This document shows, in pieces, positions 44,905 through 58,268 of a stretch of DNA of 64,000 nt (the first letter of the stretch is position 1; every line of letters starts with the position of its first letter). The stretch is from positions 62,001-126,000 of the forward strand of contig CAWFZA010000021.1 of NCBI GenBank assembly GCA_963820095.1, read 5' to 3'. The notes below the pieces were generated by a model, which saw only the letters and a list, made by a program, of their open reading frames with translations, was not told the DNA's origin and did not search any database. The translations under genes were made by a program, and so were the position numbers. The stretch is from Roseiarcus sp963820095. Its GTDB lineage: Bacteria; Pseudomonadota; Alphaproteobacteria; Rhizobiales; Beijerinckiaceae.

Positions 44905-45660
44905 CGTGCCCCTCCGGCGGCCAGTCCCGGCGTCAGCCGGTCGCCTTCGACCGCCGCCAGCATGGTGACGCGAGCGATCCGCCGGCGCAGGATTTCGTTG
45001 CGGATCGCCATCAGATGCAGCGTGAGGAAGAGGCAGGTGAAGGCGAGCGACATCACGATCAGGGGCCAGAGCAGTTCGGGCGCGATCGTCGGGCCGCCGA
45101 GCCGGAACACCGACGCCGGCTGGTGCAAGGTGTTCCACCAGTCGACCGAGAATTTGATGATCGGCAGATCGACCGCGCCGACCAGCGTCAGGATCGCCAC
45201 GGCTTTGGCGGCGCGGCCCGGATCGTCGATCGCGCGCCAGAGCGCGATGAGGCCGAGATAGAGAATGAACAGCACCAGCACGGAAGTGAGGCGCGCGTCC
45301 CACACCCAATAGGTGCCCCACATCGGCTTGCCCCACAGCGAGCCGGTGACGAGGCAGATGAAGGTGAAACCCGCGCCGAGCGGCGCCGCGGCCTTCTGCG
45401 CCGCGTCGGCAAGCGGATGGCGCCAGACGAGCGTGCCGAGCGCGGCCGCCGTCATGACGGCATAGACGAAGGTCGCCATCCAGGCCGCCGGCACATGCAG
45501 ATACATGATCTTGACGGTCTCGCCCTGCTGGTAGTCGGGCGGCGCGACGAAGGAGAGCCATAGGCCTGCGACAAACAGGATCGGCCGTCGCCGCCGCGAG
45601 CCAGGGCAGAACCCGGCGCGTCAGATCGACGAAGGCCGTCGGATTGGCGAGATTGACCAT
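44835..45660 (-). CDS. ccmC: Heme exporter/handling protein CcmC (frameshifted)
   Basis: Polytopic membrane protein of the heme-handling family. It starts MVNLANPTAFVDLTRRVLPW at 45660. An extra base near 45581 breaks the frame; the other frame reads ILFVAGLWLSFVAPPDYQQG and then IMYLHVPAAWMATFVYAVMT. The tryptophan-rich signature is WGKPMWGTYWVWDARLTSVL. The reading frame overlaps ccmD by 70 bases, more than usual, so the last 20 residues are doubtful. ccmA and ccmB are not upstream but lie 11 kb away. Confidence 0.88.
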
Positions 45661-46210
45661 TGCGCGGCCTCTCTTATGCCAGGGCGAACGGGGCGGCAAT
45701 GCGGCGGGTTCGGGCGAACCGAGAGCCGCCCCCCGCGAGGAGCGAACTCAGCTCCCGCAGCGAAAGCGGCGCAGGTGAACTTCGTCTATGTTGCGCAATC
45801 GCTTAAAAGATGGCCGCTTGCAATGCTCAAAAAGCCTTCGAGCGTCGCGTCAGCGACGGCTCGAGCGCGAGCAGGTGGCAAACGGCATATGACGTAGCTT
45901 GCTGAAGGCTCAATCCAGTCCGATTTCGACACCGCGCTCAACGCGGCAGCAGCGTTAAACAACGCGCCGTCGCCGATCGGCCATCGTGAAGCCTTAGGGC
46001 CTTGAACGACGACGGCATTTTACCATTTAACTAGTTGACAAATGTATATAAGCGCGTTGTCCTGCAAACGCGTCCGCCGCGCTTGTGCGCCCAGGCTGGC
46101 CGTCAGCGGATCGACGACGTCAATCGCAATGTGACGGGGTCGCGAAGCCCCTGAATGGGAACCGGCTTCGATTGCAGACTCGCTGAGAAGCCCGCCTTGC
46201 CAGCGCGCCC
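45661..46210. other. 550-base gap between pgm and ccmC without a recognised gene
   Basis: No supportable frame on either strand. An AT-rich patch near 46020-46055 contains TTGACA (46035-46040) but has no matching -10 at normal spacing on the plus strand. In related genomes ccmB would be expected here; the gap coincides with one end of the proposed inversion. It should hold the ccmC promoter. Confidence 0.45.
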
Positions 46211-47840
46211 TCAGGTAATGACCGTCGGCTCCTTGCGCCCGGTTCGCTTCTCGATCTCCGCCAGTTCGCGCGACAGGCTGATGAGCGGGGCGAGCGCCTT
46301 CTGCGTGTCCTGATCGAGCTTGCCGGAGGACGGCTCGTAATGCTCGATATAGACGCGCAGCGTCGCGCCCACCGTTCCCGTGCCCGAGAGGCGGTAGACG
46401 ATGCGCGAGCCGCCTTCGAACATCACCCTGATGCCCTGATCGGGCGTGTCCGAGCCGTCGACTGGATCGTGATAGGCGAAATCGTCCGCCGCCTCGACCT
46501 TATGCGCGCCGAAGGTCTTGCCGGGAAGCGTCGCCGTCGCGTCGCGCAGCGCATCCATGAGGCCGTGGGCGGCGCCAAGATCGATCGCCTCGTAGTCGTG
46601 ACGCGTGTAATAATTGCGGCCATAGGTTTGCCAATGCTCGCGGACGAGGTCGGCGACCGACATCCGGCGCGAGGCCAGGATATTGAGCCAGAACAACACC
46701 GCCCACACGCCGTCCTTCTCGCGGATGTGGTTCGAGCCGGTGCCGAAGCTTTCCTCGCCGCATAGCGTCGCCAGGCCGGCGTCGAGCAGATTGCCGAAGA
46801 ACTTCCATCCCGTCGGGGTCTCGTAGGACTTGATGCCGAGCTTGGCGGCGACGCGGTCGGCGGCGGCGCTGGTCGGCATCGAGCGCGCGACGCCGGCGAG
46901 GTCCTTTGCGTAGCCGGGAGCGCAATGGGCGTTGGCGGTGAGGATCGCCAGCGAATCCGATGGCGTGACGTAAGCCCCGCTTCCCCAAGATCATGTTGCG
47001 GTCGCCGTCGCCGTCCGACGCCGCGCCGAAATCGGGCGCGTTGGCCGACATCATGAAGTCGTAGAGGTCCTTGGCGTAGGTCGGATTGGGGTCGGGGTGA
47101 TGGCCGCCGAAGTCGGGCAACGGCGTCCCGTTGACCACCGTTCCGGCGCCCGACTTCAGTTCGCCCTCGAAGATCGCATGCGCATAAGGACCGGTGACGG
47201 CGTGCAGCCCGTCGAACCGCATACGGAAGCCCGAGGCGAAGAGATCGCGGATCGCGTCGAAGTCGAACAGCGTCTTCATCAGCGAGAGATATTGCGTGAC
47301 CGGGTCGATGATCTCGATCTCGGTCCCCTCGACCTTGACGGTCCCGAGGCGGTCGATGTCGACGTCCGCGGCGTCCGAGATCTTGTAAGACGAGATCGTC
47401 TTGGTGTGGGCGAAGATCGCTTCGGTGACGTTCTCCGGGGCGGGTCCGCCGGCGCCGATGTTGTACTTGACGCCGAAATCGCCGTGCGGGCCGCCGGGAT
47501 TGTGGCTCGCCGACAAGATGATCCCGCCAAAGGCGGAGAGCGCGCGAATCAGCGCCGAGACGGCGGGGGTGGAGAGAATGCCTCCCTTGCCGACGACGAC
47601 GCGGCCGAAGCCGTTCGCCGCGGCGATCTTGATCACGACCTGGATCGCCTCGCGGTTGAAAAAGCGCCCGTCGCCGCCGAGGACGAGCGTTTTCCCCTGA
47701 AAGCCCTCGAGCGAATTGAAAGTCGACTGAATGAAGTTTTCGAGATAGTGAGGCTCCTGGAAGACCGCGACCTGCTTGCGCAGACCCGAAGTGCCCGGCC
47801 TTTGGTCGGTGAACGGCTTGGTGGCGACGGTCCTGATCAT
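46211..47840 (-). CDS. pgm: Alpha-D-glucose phosphate-specific phosphoglucomutase (frameshifted)
   Basis: About 543 residues, interconverting glucose-1-phosphate and glucose-6-phosphate. Motifs are RPGTSGLRKQVAVF at the N-terminus, the phosphoserine loop ILSASHNPGGPHGDFG, the metal loop ASDGDGDRNMILG, the sugar loop CGEESFGTGSNHIREKDG and the phosphate-binding RLSGTGTVGATLRVYIE. One extra base near 46981 breaks the frame just after the metal loop. The rest is normal, so an indel error is likely. It is divergent from glmM across 195 bases. Confidence 0.93.
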
Positions 47841-48035
47841 CGGCGTACTCCCAAAGGGCGACTGGATTTTATGAGCGCGGGTGTCGCACTCTAGGCGCCG
47901 GGCGCGGGGCTGGGCAACGCCGCCTCGGAACGTTAACGCCTAGCAACGAATTGTGAAACTTTTGTCCGTTCATATGCGGTATGAGCATGACGCAGCGTTC
48001 GAACGGCGTCGTTTGATTCGCCCGGGGAGCGGTAC

Positions 48036-49375
<1,340 letters not shown>

Positions 49376-49477
49376 CCGGCGTCCTCGCGAAATCCTGAAG
49401 AATTCTTAACCCCGCGAAAAAAATCCCGCTTTCAAATTCTACGAATCACCGTAACATGCCAGTGTCGTCAACCAGCC

Positions 49478-49494
49478 GAAAGGAGGTGATCCAG
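49478..49494 (+). promoter_or_regulatory. Extended perfect Shine-Dalgarno (17 nt complementary to 16S 3' end)
   Basis: GAAAGGAGGTGATCCAG is the exact complement of the usual 3' end of bacterial 16S rRNA (CTGGATCACCTCCTTTC), far longer than the 4-6 bases normal for a ribosome-binding site. The GGAGG core lies 7 bases before GTG 49494, the optimal spacing. Confidence 0.75.
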
Positions 49495-49568
49495 TGTCTC
49501 ATTGTCTTACGCCCCGCGTGATCGACGAGGCCTGGGTTATTGCCCCCGCGAAGGAATTTCGCGCATAG
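49494..49568 (+). CDS. Candidate 24-residue micro-ORF
   Basis: A GTG-initiated frame of 24 codons ending in TAG, coding for (V/M)SHCLTPRVIDEAWVIAPAK followed by EFRA. It lies 118 bases after glmM and is preceded by the extended ribosome-binding site above, then followed 60 bases later by a strong intrinsic terminator. The peptide has one cysteine and no membrane segment. I recognise no family. Translation is inferred from the signals only; the alternative is a small RNA with an anti-16S sequence. Confidence 0.5.
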   Translation: MSHCLTPRVIDEAWVIAPAKEFRA

Positions 49569-49973
49569 CGAGCGCTCGCTAGGCAAAAACTCTAGGGCGC
49601 CGGCGAGCTTTGCGTGGCGCGACAATGGAAGGGCCGTTCCCAAAACGAGCGGCCCTTCTCTTTTCCGGAAAAGGCCTGCGACGCGGCCGTCGTAATGACT
49701 CGGTTTGGCCGCTATTTCGCCCCAATTCTCCTCGGCGCCGGGCCGCAGCCCGCTGCAATCTTTGTCTAACCGGCCAAGCGACGCGGAAAGTTTGTGCCGG
49801 GGCCGGCAATCAGGTAGATTGTCGAAACGGGGCAGGCTCCGGGTCCGGGCGAGTCCAATGCTTGGGTTTCGCGGTCCGAATTCCCATATCCCAAGCCTGT
49901 CATCGCGGCTTCTCAGGGACAGCCGTCAGAAAAGGCCACGCGAATGGATTTCCTCAAGCCACGGTCGCACCGC
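49569..49973. other. 405-base gap between the micro-ORF and purC
   Basis: It contains the intrinsic terminator at 49629-49664 and otherwise no supportable frame. The purC promoter should lie between about 49670 and 49940. Confidence 0.5.
49629..49664 (+). terminator. Rho-independent terminator after the micro-ORF
   Basis: An 8-bp perfect stem (AAGGGCCG at 49629-49636, CGGCCCTT at 49650-49657) with a 13-base loop is followed directly by CTCTTTT. It ends plus-strand transcription of glmM and/or the micro-ORF before purC. Confidence 0.8.
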
Positions 49974-50738
49974 ATGAATCGCCGCAGACGCATTTATGAA
50001 GGTAAAGCCAAGGTCCTCTACGAGGGCCCGGAGCCCGGCACCCTCATCCAGTATTTCAAGGATGATGCGACCGCGTTCAACGCCAAGAAGCATGAGGTGA
50101 TCGAAGGCAAAGGCGTCCTCAATAACCGAATCTCGGAATACGTCTTCCAACGCCTGAACGACATTGGCGTGCCAACGCATTTCATCCGCCGAATCAATAT
50201 GCGCGAGCAATTGATTCGCGAGGTCGAGATCATTCCGCTCGAGGTCGTCGTGCGCAACGTGGCGGCCGGATCGCTGTCGACCCGCCTCGGTCTCGAGGAA
50301 GGCACGCAACTGCCGCGGTCGATCATCGAATTTTACTACAAGAATGATCAGCTGAATGACCCGATGGTCTCGGAAGAGCACATCACCGCCTTCGGCTGGG
50401 CCGCGCCGCAGGAAATCGACGACATCATGGCGCTGGCGATCCGCGTCAACGACTTCCTCTCCGGGCTCTTTCTTGGCGTCGGCATCCGGCTGATCGATTT
50501 CAAGATCGAAACGGGCCGGTTGTGGGAGGGCGAAACGATGCGCATCGTGCTCGCCGACGAAATTAGCCCCAACTCTTGCCGTCTGTGGGACGTCAAGACC
50601 AACGACAAGATGGACAAGGACCGCTTCCGCAAGGACCTGGGCGGGATGATCGAGGCCTATACGGAAGTCGCCCGACGGCTCGGCGTCGTCCAGGAGAACG
50701 AATACACGCGCGCGGCGGGCCCCAGGCTGGTGAAGTAG
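49974..50738 (+). CDS. purC: Phosphoribosylaminoimidazole-succinocarboxamide synthase PurC
   Basis: 254 residues catalysing SAICAR formation in purine synthesis. It begins MNRRRRIYEGKAKVLYEGPE, the usual alphaproteobacterial start; ATG 49944 ten codons upstream has an AAAAGG box and is a possible alternative. Conserved SAICAR synthetase segments include VVVRNVAAGSLSTRLGLEEG, RLIDFKIETGRL and VLADEISPNSCRLWD. The usual purS/purQ/purL neighbours are not here; purC is followed by a cupin gene. Confidence 0.95.
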   Translation: MNRRRRIYEGKAKVLYEGPEPGTLIQYFKDDATAFNAKKHEVIEGKGVLNNRISEYVFQRLNDIGVPTHFIRRINMREQLIREVEIIPLEVVVRNVAAGSLSTRLGLEEGTQLPRSIIEFYYKNDQLNDPMVSEEHITAFGWAAPQEIDDIMALAIRVNDFLSGLFLGVGIRLIDFKIETGRLWEGETMRIVLADEISPNSCRLWDVKTNDKMDKDRFRKDLGGMIEAYTEVARRLGVVQENEYTRAAGPRLVK

Positions 50739-50855
50739 CGATTGACGCTCGGGCGAGCCCTCGGTGGCTCGCTCTCCCGGAGCTGACAATTCCGCAAGGG
50801 CGCCGGCCACCGTGATCAAGAGGAAGAAGCTGCGCGGTTCCCTCAGGAGGCCGTC

Positions 50856-51281
50856 ATGCCGGATAGCGCGACCACCGAACGTCCCGTCACATGCGTACGG
50901 CTGCGCGCGGGCGAGCCATTCGTCGGCAAGCAGGGTTTCACCTACGCGGCCGCCATTTCCGCCGAGACCGCAGGCGCGTCGGCCATCCACATGCAGTTGC
51001 TCACGGTCCCGCCGGGCGGCCGCGCCAAAGCGCACAAGCACGAGGCGCATGAAACGGCCCTCTACGTGCTGAGCGGCAAGGTGGGCATGTATTATGGCGA
51101 AAAGCTCGAGAACCATATGGTTACGGGCGCCGGCGACTTTGTCTACATTCCCGCCAACACGCCGCACCTGCCCTACAACATGAGCCAGACCGAGCCGGCG
51201 TCAGCCGTGATCTCGCGCACCGACCCCAACGAACAGGAAAGCGTCGTCATGCTGCCCGAATTGGACGCGATCCGCTTTTAA
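50856..51281 (+). CDS. Cupin domain protein
   Basis: 141-residue single-domain cupin. The metal-binding motif 1 is seen in KAHKHEAHETALYVLSGKVG (His, His, Glu) and motif 2 in GAGDFVYIPANTPHLPYNMS. A strong AGGAGG box precedes ATG 50856. Small cupins of this kind are often dioxygenases, isomerases or sugar-binding regulators; the substrate cannot be inferred here. Confidence 0.88.
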   Translation: MPDSATTERPVTCVRLRAGEPFVGKQGFTYAAAISAETAGASAIHMQLLTVPPGGRAKAHKHEAHETALYVLSGKVGMYYGEKLENHMVTGAGDFVYIPANTPHLPYNMSQTEPASAVISRTDPNEQESVVMLPELDAIRF

Positions 51282-51409
51282 GCCGTCGCCTCGCGATGGC
51301 GCATTGGACTTGACGGCGCACGGTCTCGCGCCTGACACTCGGCTTGCTTTTTTAAAAGCAGATTTTTCTGCGCCGCCAAATTGCGGTGAAAATTATACGG
51401 GAGGCGCCA

Positions 51410-52583
51410 TTGCCGCTCACCAAAGCAGCAACATCTCGACCCCGACACCGGACCGAAACGCATTCTGGCGCTCGACGGCGGCGGCATCCGGGGGATTCTC
51501 ACGCTCCAGTTTCTCCAGGCCCTCGAGTCCAGGATCAAAGCGCGGTTTGGCGACGAGACGCTGCTCTGCGATTATTTCGATCTGATCGGCGGAACCTCGA
51601 CCGGCTCGATCATCGCCGCGGGGCTGGCTTGCGGCATGAGCGGTTGACGCGCTTGCAAAAGCTTTACCTGAACATAGGCACAAGCGTCTTTAAGCCCGCC
51701 GGGTTCGGAAAGTTTATCCCGGGAAAGCTTCAGGGCACATGGGCGCCCAAGTTCCCGTCTGAGCCGCTTCAGGTCGAACTCGACAAGCAGCTTGGCGCCG
51801 ATACGACGCTCGATAGCGCCAAAATCCGTACCGGCCTCATGATCATGACCAAGCGGCTCGACACCGGAAGCCCTTGGCCTTTGAACAATGGAGGACACGG
51901 GAACTACGCCGCCCAGGATGGGGCGCTGCACCTGACGCAAGTGGTTCGCGCCAGCACGGCGGCGCCGACCTATTTCGCGCCGGAAGAGATCGCGATCCAC
52001 GCCCGCGACGGCTCGGTCGTCGACGGCGCCTTCGTTGACGGCGGCGTCACGCCATTCAACGACCCGGCGCTGCAACTTCTGATGCTGGCGGCGTTACAAG
52101 GTTACGGATTCCGTTGGCCAACGGGCAAGGATCGCCTGCTGATCATCTCCGTTGGCACTGGCCAGTACAAAGAGCCGCGTCCAGCCAAGGCGGTCCTTGG
52201 CGACCCCGCCGCCCTGCAAGGGGTAGCCGCCCTGCAATCGCTGATGGACGACTGCGAACGCATGAACCGCGCGACCCTTCAGTGGCTGACGAACTGTCTG
52301 ACCCCCTCGATCATCGACCGGGCTGTCGGCGACATGAGACTCGACAGCCAAAGCGGGCCTCAGCTCGCGACCTATGTCCGCTACAACGCGATCCTGGAGC
52401 AGGCGTGGCTAATGGCCGAGCTTGGAGTTCGACCTCGCACCCGACAAGCTCCAGCAGATCCGCAAGATGGACGATCCGTCCAATATGAATGATCTTGCCG
52501 GCCTTGGCGGGAAAGCCGCTGCGAAGCAGGTCAAACCGGACCATCTGCCGGCAGCCTTCGACCTCGCCAAAGGGTCGATCTGA
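51410..52583 (+). CDS. Patatin-like phospholipase (frameshifted)
   Basis: About 390 residues. Start inferred at TTG 51410 behind GGGAGG, giving MPLTK then, across an extra base near 51425, QQHLDPDTGPKRILALDGGG. The oxyanion hole is DGGGIRG, the nucleophile is in LIGGTSTGSIIAAGLACGM, and the catalytic Asp is in GAFVDGGVTPFNDPA, so the Ser-Asp dyad is complete. Further shifts occur near 51640 and 52424; the last frame ends AAFDLAKGSI at 52583. The likely activity is acyl hydrolysis of membrane lipids. It is followed 20 bases later by the SLOG-like gene, with which it is probably cotranscribed. Confidence 0.82.
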
Positions 52584-52603
52584 ACCTCTAGGCGAGTAAC
52601 GGC

Positions 52604-53186
52604 ATGCCCGACACCAGCCCGCAGACCCCCCGCAAGGTCGTTTTGTTCAGCGGCCACATGATCGACGCGCCCGGCCGCGAGAAGCCTCGCTTTCCGCCCG
52701 ACAAGGAGCCGGTCGCCGCGAAGGCGATCTCCGACGCCTTGGCGGACCTCCATGTGGGGCCGGATGATCTTTGCATTTGCGGCGGCGCTTGCGGGGGCGA
52801 TCTTTTGTTCGCTGAAGCCGCGCTCGCGCGATCCGCCTCGCTCGAGATCTACATCCCCTTCGAAGAGCCGGCGTTCCTCGAGAAGTCGGTCGATTTCGCC
52901 AACAAGGATTGGCGCGCGCGATTCTTCGCCGCCAAGGCGCGCTCGGCGCTGCATGTGGCGCCGCTCGAGCTCGGTCCGACGCCGGAGGCCGAGGACGCTT
53001 ACGAACGCAACAATCGCTGGATGCTGGACGCAGCTCTGCGCTTCGGCGCGGACAAGGTCGACTCTCGTCTGCCTGTGGAACGGCGAGGGTGGCGATGGGC
53101 CCGGCGGCGCGCAGCATATGATGGAAGAGGTTCGCAGCAAGGGGGGCCGCACGGTCTGGATCGACACGACGAAGCTGTGGGGGTGA
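52604..53186 (+). CDS. SLOG-like Rossmann-fold protein (frameshifted)
   Basis: About 194 residues. VVLFSGHMIDAPGREKPRFP and CICGGACGGDLLFAEAALAR place a glycine-rich GG-x-GGD loop like that of SLOG-superfamily (LOG/DprA-like) nucleotide-binding proteins. An extra base near 53063 splits the C-terminus; the other frame ends VCLWNGEGGDGPGGAQHMME and VWIDTTKLWG. From memory, this module also occurs fused to TPR or cyclase domains in signalling proteins. SLOG domains are proposed to sense or process nucleotide-derived ligands. It partners the upstream patatin gene by position. Confidence 0.65.
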
Positions 53187-53241
53187 GAGGACAAAGAGCG
53201 CAAAGACCCGCTCGTCCTCGATCCTAAGACAGCCTTGGCCC

Positions 53242-53268
53242 GAGCGCGGCCCTCGAGGGCCGACGCTC
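53242..53268. terminator. Strong palindrome between convergent SLOG-like gene and acnA
   Basis: The perfect 16-bp palindrome CGGCCCTCGAGGGCCG at 53247-53262 is flanked by GAGCG and CGCTC, extending the stem across one bulged A. It sits between two converging genes, so a bidirectional terminator is likely, although no T tract follows. Confidence 0.6.
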
Positions 53269-53276
53269 TACCGAAG

Positions 53277-56012
<2,736 letters not shown>

Positions 56013-56115
56013 GGGGAATGGGAGGCCTTATAGATATAATGGGCTGCGTGGGCTACACAAACCGGCGCCGGACGCAAGTTTCAAGCCGGCGACGCGCCTC
56101 GAGCGGGGGTAACAT

Positions 56116-56838
56116 TTGGTTGATCTTCAAGGACGTGTCGCGCTCGTCACAGGCGCTTCGCGCGGCATCGGCCGCGCGATCGCGTTGGCGCTGGCGGAGC
56201 GGGGCGCGGCGGTTGCGGTGAATTTCCAGACGCGCGCGGAGGAGGCTGACGCGGTCGTCGCGCAAATCCGCTCGGCTGGCGGACGAGCGATCGTCGCGCG
56301 CGCGGATGTCTCTGTCGCCGCGCAGGTTGGCGAAATGGCGGCGCGCGTCGTCAGCGAACTCGGGCCCGTCGACGTGCTGGTGAACAACGCCGGCATCGCG
56401 GTCAAGGGCGTCCGCGAGGAGGATTTCGACCGCGGGATCGCCGTCAATCTGAAGTCGGCGTTCCTGTGCACCGAGGCGGTCCTGCCGGCCATGATCGCGC
56501 GCCACTGGGGGCGGATCGTCAACATTTCCTCCGGCGCGGCGCGAGGGCCGGGCCTGCTGGGCGTCGTCTACAATGCCTCGAAGGCCGGGCTCGAAGGCCT
56601 GACCCGCGGCTATGCGTCGCGGACGGCGAAGGACGGGATCACCGTGAACGCAATCGCCCCTGGGCCGACCGACACCGAGATGGGCGCGCCCTTGAAAGCC
56701 GGAGGCGTCGAGGCGCGCATCCCTGTCGGACGCATGGGGCGATCGGAGGATGTGGCGCAAGCGACGGTCATGGTCATCGGCAACGAGTTCATCACCGGCC
56801 AGACCATCGCGGTGAATGGCGGGCTGGCGTTTCTTTAA
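56116..56838 (+). CDS. Short-chain dehydrogenase/reductase, FabG-like
   Basis: 240-residue SDR starting at TTG 56116 (MVDLQGRVALVTGASRGIGR) behind a GGGGGT box. It has LVNNAGIAVKGVREED (NNAG), a catalytic Ser in RIVNISSGAARG, the Tyr/Lys pair in VVYNASKAGLEGLTRG, and the C-terminal ITGQTIAVNGGLAFL of 3-oxoacyl-ACP reductase-like enzymes. The substrate is unknown. It lies between acnA and ccmA, an unusual place, and may be an insertion into the acnA-ccm neighbourhood. Confidence 0.9.
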   Translation: MVDLQGRVALVTGASRGIGRAIALALAERGAAVAVNFQTRAEEADAVVAQIRSAGGRAIVARADVSVAAQVGEMAARVVSELGPVDVLVNNAGIAVKGVREEDFDRGIAVNLKSAFLCTEAVLPAMIARHWGRIVNISSGAARGPGLLGVVYNASKAGLEGLTRGYASRTAKDGITVNAIAPGPTDTEMGAPLKAGGVEARIPVGRMGRSEDVAQATVMVIGNEFITGQTIAVNGGLAFL

Positions 56839-56922
56839 GCTTTTTCGGGCGAAGGAGTCGCGACTGGAATGGGTGCGCGAGCAGGGCGCCTCCCGCCCTA
56901 GAGCGGTCGCGCTGGAGACGCA

Positions 56923-57543
56923 ATGCGGCTGAGAGCCTGGGACCTATCGATCGAGCGCGGCGGCCGCCGGGTCATATCCGGACTTTCGTTCGAAGCGGCT
57001 CACGGCTCGGCGCTCCTCGTGACCGGGCCGAACGGGGCGGGAAAAACCAGCCTTTTGAGAGCGCTCGCCGGCTTTTTGCCGATTGAATCCGGCGGCTTTG
57101 CATTGGATGGGGGCGATGACGAGCGCAGCGTCGGCGAGCAGGCGCACTATCTCGGCCACGCGGATGGCGTTAAGGCCGCGCTGACCGCAGGGGAGAACCT
57201 TGCTTTCGCCGCGGCCATGCTCGGCGGCGACTCCTCGCGCCCGGCGCAACTCGCTGCGCTTGCGGCGCTCGGCTTGAGCCATGTGATCGATTTTCCGGCG
57301 CGGCTCCTTTCCGCCGGGCAGCGACGGCGTGTGGCGTTGGCTCGCCTCATGGTCGCCAAACGTCCGCTCTGGCTCCTCGATGAGCCGACGACCGCGCTCG
57401 ACGCCAGCGCGCAAGCCGCGCTCGGCGCCATCATGCGGACGCACCTCAAAGACGGCGGGATCCTTGTCGCCGCCGTCCATGGCTCCCTCGGGCTGGACGG
57501 CGCAGAGGTGCTGAGGCTCGGCGCCTCGGCGGAAGCGGCGTGA
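56923..57543 (+). CDS. ccmA: Heme exporter ATP-binding protein CcmA
   Basis: 206-residue ABC ATPase of cytochrome c maturation. Walker A is VTGPNGAGKTSLLRALAGF, the signature LLSAGQRRRVALARLMVAK (the SAGQ form is characteristic of CcmA) and Walker B LWLLDEPTTALDASA. With CcmB, CcmC and CcmD it powers release of heme-loaded CcmE. It overlaps ccmB by 4 bases. Confidence 0.94.
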   Translation: MRLRAWDLSIERGGRRVISGLSFEAAHGSALLVTGPNGAGKTSLLRALAGFLPIESGGFALDGGDDERSVGEQAHYLGHADGVKAALTAGENLAFAAAMLGGDSSRPAQLAALAALGLSHVIDFPARLLSAGQRRRVALARLMVAKRPLWLLDEPTTALDASAQAALGAIMRTHLKDGGILVAAVHGSLGLDGAEVLRLGASAEAA

Positions 57544-58268
57544 GCCCAGCGCTCGCCCTGTTCGCCCGCGAGTGGCGCATTGCACGGCGCATCGGCGGGG
57601 CCGCGTCGGTCGGAGTTGTGTTTTTCCTCATCCTCGTCGCGGTCATGCCGTTCGCGCTCGGACCGGACCTCAATCTGCTTGCCCGGCTCGGGCCGGCGAT
57701 TCTTTGGATCTCGGCTTTGCTCGCGACCCTGCTCGGGCTCGACCGGCTGTTCCAGGCCGACCACGAGGACGGCTCGCTCGATCTTCTCGTCAATGCGTCG
57801 CTGCCGCTTGAGGTCATGGTGCTCGTCAAATGCGCGGCGCACTGGACGACGAGCGCCCTGCCGCTCGTTGTTTTGAGCCCGTTGTTCGGGCTCATGCTGG
57901 CGATGGCGCCCTCATCCCTCGCGCTCACCGCAGCGACCCTCGCGGCCGGCACCCCGGCGCTGACGATGATCGGCGCGATCGGCGCGGCGCTCACGGTCTC
58001 GCTGAGGCGCGGCGGGCTGCTCATGGCGGTACTCGTACTGCCGCTGACGATTCCAGTGCTGATCTTCGGCGTGGCGGCGGCCTCGGCGGCGAGCGGCGGC
58101 GCGGCGCCGTTCCGCGGGCCCTTCCTGATCCTATGCGCGCTCTCCCTTGCCACGATCGCTCTTGCGCCTTTCGCCGCCGCGGCGGCGCTGCAGGCACGTA
58201 CGCGAATGACTATTGCCGCCAGCCGAAATAGCTGTCCTCGATCTGCCGCCACTCCGGGCTTGCGGTGA
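57540..58268 (+). CDS. ccmB: Heme exporter membrane protein CcmB, with abnormal C-terminus
   Basis: 242 residues, about 20 longer than typical CcmB. It has about six hydrophobic segments, with family signatures FAREWRIARRIGGAA and ADHEDGSLDLLVNASLPLEV. The natural end should be near AAAAALQ. Instead the frame runs on through RMTIAASRNSCPRSAATPGL, which overlaps the 3' end of the convergent GluR0-like gene by 59 bases. This tail marks loss of the normal stop and of the following ccmC, consistent with a rearrangement breakpoint near 58190-58210. Confidence 0.9.
   Translation: MSPALALFAREWRIARRIGGAASVGVVFFLILVAVMPFALGPDLNLLARLGPAILWISALLATLLGLDRLFQADHEDGSLDLLVNASLPLEVMVLVKCAAHWTTSALPLVVLSPLFGLMLAMAPSSLALTAATLAAGTPALTMIGAIGAALTVSLRRGGLLMAVLVLPLTIPVLIFGVAAASAASGGAAPFRGPFLILCALSLATIALAPFAAAAALQARTRMTIAASRNSCPRSAATPGLR

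Noticed and set aside
46020..46060. A sigma-70 promoter around TTGACA at 46035
   Set aside because: No -10 at 16-18 bases on the plus strand, and both flanking genes are on the minus strand.
49926..51167. A 413-codon open frame antisense to purC and the cupin gene
   Set aside because: The plus strand holds two certain genes with ribosome-binding sites; the antisense frame has no similarity or start signal.
51410..53186. A CBASS operon
   Set aside because: No CD-NTase or accessory Cap gene lies within several kilobases; only the patatin-type effector fold is shared.
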